NCBI GenBank assembly: GCA_964019415.1
Contig: OZ025871.1
Coordinates: 7,560,213 to 7,624,212 of the forward strand
Source: Ianthella basta
Lineage: Eukaryota > Porifera > Demospongiae > Verongiida > Ianthellidae
DNA length: 64,000 bases
Direction: 5' to 3'
Shown: in pieces, positions 46,704-57,500 of the stretch
Position numbering within the stretch: the first letter of the stretch is position 1
Layout: the number at the start of each line of letters is the position of its first letter
Made by a program: the position numbers and the translations under genes
The notes under the pieces: generated by a model
Told to the model about the DNA's origin: nothing
Database searches by the model: none
What the model saw: the letters and a program-made list of their open reading frames with translations, nothing else

Positions 46704-46975
46704 AGGTAATCAGTGGGTTTTACACTAACCAGACTTCTACACTGTAATGTCCCTGGAGGCTGAGGGGCCAGAGCCCTATTGATGCCACCTAGTGATCGTC
46801 CCACCTCACTAGACATCGTATATACAAAGATGTAAGCCACAGACACCTGTTTTGCCCAGGGAGAGGGTGTTCACTGGTTGCCATCAATAGTGCTCTGGTC
46901 CCCCAGCCTCCTGAGACACTACGATGTAGAAGGCTGGTTGGCATAGAGTGTAAAGCCAGTGATTATCTCTTTCAT
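46704..46975. mobile_element. MITE with ~75 bp inverted arms, copy 1
   Basis: The left arm, taatcagtgggttttacact...cttctacactgtaatgtccc...gaggggccagagccctattgatg, is mirrored by catcaatagtgctctggtcc...gatgtagaaggctggttggc...gtgtaaagccagtgatta. A second family member is at 62440-62945. Confidence 0.8.
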
Positions 46976-47500
46976 AGTTCTCTTTTATTGGTCCTGGGAC
47001 CACTTCTTTATGCAGTTAACTATTGCTCATGCATTTAGCTTTTTTCCACTGTCATCTGTGAGGCACACTCTAGCACAAGTATAATTGAACCATTCCATCT
47101 CAACCTTCAGTTTCATCTTCAAACTTCATTTTCCCACACATTGCAAGCTGAATCTCGTGCATGTCTTCCAGGGAGAATGCCAACACGCTCTTGCACTGAC
47201 TTATGTATGTATATCCCTTATACTTGAACAGATCACATACAATTTTCAATGCTACCCCTGAACAGAGTGACTATGTAGGGGAGGATGTGCATGCACACAC
47301 ACAGCTGCATCCTGCACTTCAGTAGCGAAGATTAAGCTGACTGGTGTGGGTGATACGTATGTACAATGTTAATGAATTGCCTCGTGCCATGAAATTGCTT
47401 GTTGAAGTAGAATGGTCTGGTCTGATGAAGACTTGTGACTAATTGTGTACTGGATATGTAACCTCAGTGCTAGCAGATTTCACTGTTTCTATTTTCGTAG

Positions 47501-47583
47501 CTGCCGAATGGACCAGATCATTACTAATGTGTTAACTGGTGGGCTAGCTCCACAAGTGCAAACAGCCAAGAAGAGTGCCAGAA
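47501..47583 (+). CDS. Possible alternative first exon of gene 3 (no 2A)
   Basis: Bounded by ttttcgtag and gtaagt. It contains ATG at 47508 and reads MDQIITNVLTGGLAPQVQTA to a phase-1 donor. That phase joins in frame to exon 51565-51639 of gene 3. Joined instead to the 2A exon, it would put that exon in the wrong frame and later hit a stop. It could also belong to the end of gene 2. Confidence 0.35.
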
Positions 47584-47719
47584 GTAAGTGTGGTTGTTCA
47601 TCAAAGTCATTCTCTATTCAGTGGACCTATGAGATACCAGTGAGTACAAGGACACTGCAGCTGCAGCTAGCACAGTGTCATGTTTGTGTCCATAGTCATT
47701 TCCATCACTCCTTGTTACG

Positions 47720-47852
47720 ATGCTCTCCTCACAGGTCCTACCATTGTCGGCCCAAGCTGTATCTGTTGCATTTCTCAGCCTCCTGTTGATCTTGGCTGGA
47801 GATGTAGAGGTCAACCCTGGCCCTGGAAAAGGGAAGGAAAGAGCACCAGCAG
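47720..47852 (+). CDS. Gene 3 exon 1: hydrophobic leader ending in a 2A-like peptide
   Basis: ATG at 47720 opens a frame of 44 codons to a GTTTGT donor (phase 1). Residues 11-26 are hydrophobic (AQAVSVAFLSLLLILA). Residues 27-35 are GDVEVNPGP, a full D-V/I-E-x-N-P-G-P motif with the usual upstream LLxLAG context. In such motifs the ribosome skips the Gly34-Pro35 bond, so the leader would be released and the receptor would begin with Pro35. 2A-like leaders are known from sea-urchin NLR-type proteins and some LINEs. A splice acceptor (ctcctcacag) at 47734 could also make this an internal exon, in the same frame. Confidence 0.75.
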
Positions 47853-49751
47853 GTTTGTAGCTGTTCTGTTATGTGCTGTTATGCTTGCATGTACCTTGTC
47901 TTGAGTAATGTATCATCTACTCTATTATTTCAACCTTTTTTCACCACCTGCAATATGTGAATTGATTTGAGAAAATGGACCAATTCGCGCAAGGTGTCAC
48001 TACGGGCAAAAACATGCAAACCAGTCATGTTTCTGGTGAAGTCAGAAAATTGCATCATGCATACCTGTGGTATAGTCCCAACATCATGGCCGGGTTTGAA
48101 ACCCGTAGTCCTTTCCTGCTCTTCAAATCATGAAGAATGGTTACGCCGTCGCTACGTTTATGGATATAATAATGGAAGGGTTACGGGTCGTTTTCTCATA
48201 ATTGACATATGTTCGTACTTTGCAATTGAGCGGCGTATCTTGGGAATGGGAGCAGCTATTGAAGCGCAACAAAGGGCAACAAAGAGCTCATCTACTGTGC
48301 TTCTACCCAGTGCCACTAACTCAAAATCGACGATTTGTGCGAATTGGTCCCTTTTCTCAAGTCTGTTCAAATATCCATGGCTGTTGGCCTCATATTGATA
48401 ACAAAGAATGACATGTTGAAATTCATTGTTGTGTCTTCTACTGAGATATCGTGAGCATTCTGCAGTCTTTGGTATCTTTCATTGACATCAGGAAGTGTTC
48501 TACGCTCAGCTCCTCTTTGGTTCTACCACATGAACAGCTTACTGCCCCAAGTGTATTAGAGTACATACTGTAATAGTCCAACTGGACCAATTGGTCAGCC
48601 TTTTTAGGATTGGCATGCCAAATTATTTTAATCCATCCAATTCAGGTCCTTCCTCTTTTTGACAATGTATGTAATGACAATGGGATCTATATATATTGGA
48701 AGAGGTGTATATACGTATGTGTTGTGTGTTTGTCATAATTACTTGCACATATCAATTAGCATCAGTTATGCAAACATCATGTGAACAAACCACAGTGCAA
48801 TCACATGTAGGAGCAGCTATGTGTGGTAAATCTCCTTGACGTGGGAATGATAATTTGCACAGGCAGGGATAGTTGCCAACTCGAGAGATTAGCTATAAAC
48901 ACAAGTCCAATGTCAATGCTGATTCACCGGCAATGCAATCCTCTCTCTGTACAAAACTAACCATGGCAGATCATATTATACTTTTGTGTACCACACATCC
49001 AGGAATTTCATGATATTTTTAGGGGCTGCCGCAGGCAGCCCCTATATTGTTTTCAAATTGACGTTTTCATATGGCTTCATGTTACGGATATATATATATA
49101 TATATATAATACGCCAACCTACGGTTGTACGTCAATGCTTACATTTATATTGAATGTATTGGGCGAAGTATTGGGTATAGGGAATTTATATTGTCGGCCA
49201 TTTTATTCGGCCGGAAGTGGACCGTGTGCGAGGCCAAGGGACTTTGAAAACCGGCTTCCAAACGACGTTATAGCGAACTTTGGACGTTCTCTTCCGCCTC
49301 TGATCCTGGAACAGACTCCTACAGCACTTCTGATCGACGGGCAAAGACACAGCTTCGAGACAGCGCCCAACAGGTCATCGACTTCGCCCCGCGCCTTCTT
49401 CGATAATGGCCGCGCCGCCTCGGAGGACTTCACTCCGCCGCCTGGAACACATGACAGGAGTAACGTAGAAACTGGTGAACGCCGTGATATGTACACGCTA
49501 ACGTTCTTCAACCGTTTCTAGCGTTGAAAAGCTTAACTCGCACGGTTGCCCTTCTAAATGCTCTTCAGAACCTGGCCCACGCGTATTGCGCTGTAGCAAA
49601 CGTACGTAGCTTTTGCCACCACAGACCACTAGCTACTCTGTCGACTGTGGGTTCCTTGGTACATTATGTTTCTGTAATTACTCACTGTAAATGCACGTGC
49701 TATAAGCAGTCATGTGTCTGTCTGCTGGACATTTCTCTGCATGTGTTGTGG

Positions 49752-49831
<80 letters not shown>

Positions 49832-49863
49832 TGTGTGTGTGTGTGGTGTGTGTGTGTGTATGT

Positions 49864-49899
<36 letters not shown>

Positions 49900-50135
49900 G
49901 TGTGTATGTGTGTGTGTGTGTGTATGTGGTGTGTGTGTGGTGTGTGTGTGCATGTGGTGTGTGTGTGGTGTGTGTGTGCATGTGGTGTGTGTGTGGTGTG
50001 TGTGTGCATGTGGTGTGTGTGGTGTGTGTGTGTGTGTGTGTGTGTGCATGTGTATGTGTGCGCGTGTGTGTGTGTGTGCATGTGTATATGTGCGCGCGCG
50101 TGTGTGTGTGTGTCTCTCATGTGTCTGGTGATAGT

Positions 50136-50216
<81 letters not shown>

Positions 50217-51447
50217 AAGTTACTGAGGTATTGTGACATGATGTCATGTTTACCTATTGTAAGTGACAGAGCAGCGACCGAAGGGAGCAAGTATTTCGAG
50301 TTGGGGCGGCAGCCCCACGAGTTTTTAACTCGAAATACTTGTTTAACTTCATATCAGCTGCTGCTACATCCCCTTATCTCTGATTAATTCTATGACTGAG
50401 TCTTGTATTCTCGGTTCACCTAATACCAACTGTTTTTGCATCCAATGGGACTCCCTGTCAGACAAGTGTCCAAGCCAGAGTAGTTGATGTTTCATTAGTA
50501 GTTTGGCCATTGTTACCGATTCTCAAAGTCTGCCGGTAGCTGCCTTGACGAGGAGTGTTCCTTTGCTGCTGCTGCTTGGTGACTTCTATTATGGTTACAG
50601 TACAGTGTCACTCTTCATCGTCTTGTAAATTGATTTAGCAGGACACAGATAATTATTATTATCTCCCTTGCTGGTGATGTACTGACGTGGACAGTGTGTA
50701 CTCAGTTGTTGGGCAGTTAGTGTAACCTGTCAATTATTGGCCAGTACCAATTATTGGCCAGAGAGAATATGATGAGTATCCAGGGGTGGAACCAGCAATA
50801 TAAGGTTCTGTATGATAGAGGAAGGCAGATGGACTGAGAAAACTGGCATGCAAGTAGTCTTGTGCTGGCCATTTTGAAGTAGCACCATGCTAGAAACAAT
50901 TTAAAGTGTAGGCCTTGACCTGAGCTATGCGTAGGCCAGGACACACACAATTACCTTCTGGTAGATTGTGTACTGTCATTACTTCTTAATGCTGAATTGT
51001 GTCACTTGCACATATACAATTTACTAGCAGGTGCCTGCATTTGTTGAGCTTGCTACTATGGCGTTTCACACACCAGCACATCCAGCACGAATACTGTAGC
51101 TATGGTGATGTGGAACTTCATTATGACTGTTGGACTTACAGTGAATGAAACGGGCCTATAACCGGATAAGAGGAACAACAATTAAACATAGTTTGGCTGT
51201 GTAGGAAAAACAAAAATTAAGAGTAAAGAATGCAAATCGAAGGATAACTCTAGAATAGAGACCTTCTTTATCAAGGAGGATTTTTCTGTATGATCCTCCA
51301 TCTCTCAATCTGAAATTGTTAACTCAACCTTATACGTACTTACAGATATGGTTGAGTTATTTCCAGTACTTTAGGAGACAGCTAACAAATAAGCAAGCAC
51401 TGCTAAATTTACACATATAAACAATGTTTTAATTGGAACTATTATGA

Positions 51448-51520
<73 letters not shown>

Positions 51521-54500
51521 ATATCCTATTCAACCTTTCTCACCACACTGTACTGTACATACAGGAGAGCACTCCACAACTGGTAGACGAGAAGCTGCTA
51601 GGGACAGTTTTGTCTTCTCACAGAACGTGCTGTCAGTAGGTGAGTTCAGTTTATGTTGTTGATGTCTTTGACTGTGTCTCCTTTGAGGCATTCTTCCTGT
51701 CTTCTCAGTGTTTCCTAACTAATACCTTACCTTGGTACCTTCATTATTGCTACATATCATTTATGTATATCTCCCCTGCTCAACTTGAGAGTGCCTGGCC
51801 ATGCTGCTATATGTATGCCAGGACTCCCTAACCCTGATAGTTTTTGTGTGCAATAAATGCTCACTTTGTGAAGGGACCATGTTACCTACATCCATGCACT
51901 GGAACCATACTGTTGAAAGTGTTGCCCTCAAACAGGTGTGACCTCTGCACCATGGCACTTTGACTTCTGACCTTTGTACTTCCCCCTATCAACCCTTTCA
52001 CATGGACCGCTTAATCCGGAATCGTGATCCGGATTGAATCCGGGTTCGACACGGATTAGCGTTCACACGGCGACCTCACGATTGGGTACCAAACCCGAGT
52101 TTTAAAACAATGGCGGACAATCACCACGTTTTTGATAACATTTTTCTCGCTGCGCTGGAGGACCTATGCCCGACCAAGCTAGAAGACGACTGACAGCAGT
52201 AGCGCAATGCGTACGAAGCACAATCCGCGGGTTCTAAGTGGGCATCCAACCTACGCGTGAGTCGCCCGGCTCACCCTCGATCTTACCGAAAAGGATATCA
52301 TCTCCATACGGTCCCAGTAGCTCTGCGCAGATGGTTGCGTCCGACTATCTGCCCAAAAGAGCCTTGACCATTCGTCTGCCACGTCTACGCGCACGCCGCC
52401 ATTTTTAACCCGGATAAATGTGGGTCGAACCCACCTCGCAAGCAGGGCTAGAACCCGGATTACAACCCGGATTTATCCGGGTTCGACCCGGATTCGACCC
52501 GGATTTGACCCCAAATGTGAACGCGCTAACCCGGGTTAAGCGGTCCGTGTGAAAAGGGTGTATGTGTTGGCTAGTCTACCTTCAAGGTCACACCCAGGGA
52601 GATGCATCCCTCTTCACAACCCCCAGGTGGAGAGATGCTCTAACTAATTATCTTTTTGCCATTGCTTGGTGGTTGCTATGTTTATTGGGTGCTTGTATAA
52701 CTGTTACTTGTTGTGCAAGGCGGTTTTATCTAACTTTTTTGATGTATATAATTATTTGATTGTTGTTGCATGCCTTGTTCTGTTTTCCAATGCATGAATG
52801 AACACACTTTCATTATCTATGGCAGTGTGAACATTTGGCAGCATGAATTGAGCATGAAACGTACTTTGTGAACTATTTTTCTAATTACAGTGTTCTATTT
52901 ATTTATTTATTTATGGTTCTATTTTAGCATGTAACTATAATTTCTTTTTGTATACATGTTTGTCTTGCTGGGTGCCTTTACAGTAGCCTCTGGCTATTGG
53001 CTTTTCCCAGATTAAATAAGATTTCTGATACTGATACTGAAACACATCTTGTCACCTCTGTCATATAACGTGCAGGGATTGGGTTGCATGTGGCATACGT
53101 GATGCTAAATGTCATAGATACTCCATATACTACCTAACCATTTAATATGTTTCAGGTTGGGTTTAGAGAATCTATGGTACTGCTGTAGTTTGAGCCATGG
53201 AAAAGTGTGCAAAAGCTTCATCCTATTGGAGGCACTTAGAAATATTGCTTACTACTGTTCTATCATATTACTGCAGCAACATACTGCAGCTGTTTAAAAC
53301 TTGTGCACCAAAGGTGACTGATTCTTCCACATGAGAAGCTAGCAAGATGACCAATAGATTTCCAGGTAGCTACATAGCTACCGAATGAACAGAGAGACTC
53401 AGATCACAGATAACTCTACCACAGCTGATTACTGATCCATCGTGCTGTCCCACCGTCAGATTCCTCTGTGCGAACTTGGCTTCCTCCGCTTTCAATTCTG
53501 CTGGGTGCATCTTCTGCTGATTTGCCGGCCAAGTCAAGAGATGGGCAAGATATCTCATTTGTAGAGGAACAAGTTTTCAGAGATGTCATATATGGAGGTT
53601 TCTGCTTCAGTTGGTTTGCTGGGCTTCGGGTTAGCCCTCCTAAAGAATATTTATGCTGCATAGATTCACCCTTATTTTCCCTAGTGCTTTTCTTGTATGG
53701 CAAAATCAATAATCATTTGCCCATTCTTCCCTTATGATTATGGTAAATAAATCACTTATGACACCCCCACTCGGGATGTGGCTAATTTATAAGCGCTAAC
53801 TTACTCATGCTAATTTATAAGCTACATCCATATGCCCATGCTGATATGTTTGTGGAACCTCATAATAACCTCAAGTGATGTGTTATTTGAATTCCAAATA
53901 TAGATTGCTACGCTTCTTGATGGAAGCAATGTGTTCATGGCAGACAGTCTATAGAGCTTCCTTATACCTGGTCCACTTGATATGATCTGTGTGACCATAT
54001 TCGAAAGTATTGACCAATTACAGTAACTTGTTGTACCTCCATCCAGTACCAATCTCAGTTCCATTTTTAGCTAGGTTGTAGACCACCCCACACACTGTAT
54101 GAAGTCATGTACCTTTACTTGTTTTGTGTTTAGTAACTAAATTTAATAGTCTTGTCCTCAGACCATTCTGCCGGGGAGAGGAATGGTGTGGAGACTGCAT
54201 GTGGACAGGATGCTTTGGCACAACAGAATGTAATTAAAGTTCATAACATAATCCTGCACTAATTAGCGGCAAGTATACTTGCACGCAGTGCGGATTTCAC
54301 CCCATGGCCACATTGCATCCTGTCTCTGGAACTCACAACCTCCGTTGTGAGTTCCTATTGTCAATGTAAGGAAGATGTCCTTGCGTGGAATATTGAAAAC
54401 AGTGTGCAGTGCAGCTTAGAAAGCGACTTTCTGCTGCTCGTCCATCGGAAGACTGACCAAGACATCTTTGCCAAGTGGATGTATTCCGTCACTTCATTGT

Positions 54501-57500
54501 ACTGAATGTCCTTCAGTGTTATCCAGCCTTATATGTAGTTGTTCTGGATACTGCTTCACTCAGTGCTTTGAGTCTGAATCTCCTAGTGTGCGTACTTGAC
54601 ATGCTTAAGGTTGCAAGCAATAATATGTGACTTTGCAATCTGATTCGTGCTGCCAACATTTTGGCAGCAATTAATAGAACTTGTCTGCTTTCATCAGACC
54701 CTTCCTCCGTGTGTGTGCACTTTAGAAGAGTCTGGGGATGAGACTAGTAACTAAACATCTCTTAATATTGCTACACTGGGACCCTACACTGTAAGTAATA
54801 CTATGTATGTTTTCACTTGTGAAATGTGTGCAATTATCTGACATATCAATTCTTTCTTGGATTATTTGCTAATGTTCAATATTTTGCTTTTACAGGTCAC
54901 CAGAAGTGTGACATTCTATTTAGGACATTTATCAGTAAATGTGCTGCTGGGAAGGGGCGGTCAATCCTTGAGGGAGTCGGCCTTTCAGCTGAAGCAAGGG
55001 ACATGTGCTACAATAACCATCCATTGAATGAGGAGGAGGCTGTCCAGTCAGGACTGATTAAATGGAGAAATGGAGGTGGAAACAGTCCCACATGGACTGT
55101 GCTTCTGGGGTCAATGGAGTATGCAGAGATAGCAGTGCAGCACATTAACAAACTGAAGGAGGAACTCATCAAAGGTGCAGTCTACATAGCTGTGTTAGTG
55201 AGATTCTAAGGGTCATACACTGTGTGCTGGACATTGCTCTTAATATGATGATCATTGGCTCATACTACAGATATGCTGCTGGGAAGTAAGTTTTGTACGC
55301 TTCTTTGTCAAAGGTGTATTTTAGTTATTCAGCCTCCTTAATCTTTAATGCATGTGAAGTAACTGCTTTTGTTCAAGCGAATTTACACCATGCCTTTCTC
55401 ATCCATTATTGAAACCCAAGAATGTGTGCAGTTTAATGATTTGGTGAAGGACAGACTCCATCTTCTGGTGATACTGAGTAAAAGGGTTCATCTCCGTAAT
55501 CATCTTTCAGGGCCAGCCGAGAATAGGCTTGGATAGTAACAACGTGTGATGTCTTGTTCAGTAAAACTATGCACTGACACAATGTCTCCAATTAGACTGT
55601 CAAACATCATGGAGTACATTGCACTACACTACCTTCCTATTATGGTGTAGTTTGGGCATGAAATAGCCTGAAAAATTGAAAACATTGTGTGCAAATTTAG
55701 ACTTGGGCCCTTTATATAATAACAATAAGAACATTTAACTTGTGTGATTACCGTACTAAAGTGTGTACACAGACCAAAACTGTTGTCTTTATATTTCTGG
55801 ACCCTGTTCCGTAAATTTGTGGTAACATTGTGTTTGTCCGAACATAGTTGCACAACCTTTATTCCAATCCAATTTAATTATTTTGGTACTTGCTAAGGTC
55901 TACTTATACCGTAGCCGCAAAATTATGTTTCCATTTGAAGTTTTTCTTCGTGAACTTCGCCCGCACTTCGTATGAAGTTCGCCTGAAGTGAGATCGATGT
56001 TCGTATGAAGTAAGCCCTAAGTTCGTTTGAAGTGGGCCTGAAGTTCGCTCAAAGTTGCCCCGATATTAGTTCAAAGTTCATTCGAAGCTGGCCCAAATTT
56101 TGTACGAATTTCGCCTCGAATTTCGTTTGAAGTTTGAGGCAACTTCGAACGAAACTATCATTAGCACCAATGTTATTAGGGAGTGAACGTGCTAGCTATT
56201 CGTGCACAAGTAGTTTTGGAAGTGAGGAGTTGGCCTCCATATTGCTGGCTATGACTTCATTACAGTGAGTATTAAGGGTCAGTCTTCAATTCATCTTCAT
56301 TGCCTATTTCAAGAGTGGCAGGTAAGAGTCCAGTTCACTTTTTGCCTTTGATCCATTATGGTTGTGATGGCTCTACAGCCCTGGGGAAGCCTTGACAATC
56401 GAGGTCTACCCTTCTTACCTACATATGTCGCAGGAATAAGTTGCAGTGTTAAGTACAGGCAGCTGGAGTAGATACTTCGGTACAGTACAGCTTACAGTAA
56501 TTTCGACAGTCTTTACCTTTCATCCAAATAGAATTTTCCAGTTGCAACGTCACCCATAATTTAAGTTCATACAAAGCTGGTCCTAAGTTTGTCCGAAGTT
56601 CGAACGAAGTTGGCCCGAAGTTTTAGTGAAGTTGGCTCGAAGTTGATCTGAAGTTCGAGCTAAGTTGGTCCAAAGTTTGTACGAAGTCAACCCAAAGTTC
56701 ATACAGTGCTCCAATACTAAAGATTCCATTTTTGTTTTGAGGAAAACGAGGCAATGTGCCTCTGTGATGATTAGTAACAATTCGTGATACATATTTGTGA
56801 GTCAAGTTTGACCAAAGTCTTGTGTGTAGGCGGGAGGATAGGTCCCATGACACATGCTATGAATATATTTTATTTGATTTGACATTTGACATTTTTATTT
56901 AATTTGACATTTGACATTTCACCTTATTATTACTTATGCTGTGTGTATTGCCCCATGCTTTACTGAAAAATAAAATACTTACTTATTTAATTGAAATTAT
57001 TTTTTTTAGATATTATTTCTAGAGGGAGTTATAGTTAAGATCCAATATCTTTATGGAAACATCTTTGGTACATCTTCTAACATTCCCAATCATTCCCCTT
57101 GTTACAAACTTTAGAAGCAAAGTTTTTTGCCAAAAAGTGATTTTAGCACCTAAAACGTGTTTAGATAGGATCTTACCAGTGAATATGAGTTAAGGTCCCA
57201 TAGTCTCTTAAAGGATGCCTAGATAGTTGCACAATAACATGCCGTATATACTTCAGGTCTCTACTATATGGTTTGCCTAATGCACCAATGATTATGCAAT
57301 TGACATAAAAAAATTTTGATTTCACAGAATTTAAGGCTGGCATTCTTAAGTATGTTTTTTCTGGAAATTCTCATTCACAAGCTATTTTGGGTTTCAATTG
57401 CACAGTAAAAGAAGATTCTTTCATTAGGTAGGATGTTTGTGTAAGAATTCATCGCGTAGTAATAGCTATGCTATCTCATTGTGGTGGAACCTTTAGGATT

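Noticed and set aside
46627..46705. Exon-like stretch reading SLFSFLRGQFIAFGHC
   Set aside because: Its donor lies inside the MITE arm, and its phase fits neither the 43219 exon nor gene 3.
49710..50387. Long Cys/Val and His/Thr open frames
   Set aside because: They are translations of the GT microsatellite and not genes.
53416..53737. Overlapping open frames on both strands
   Set aside because: No splice sites in a compatible phase and no recognised motif.
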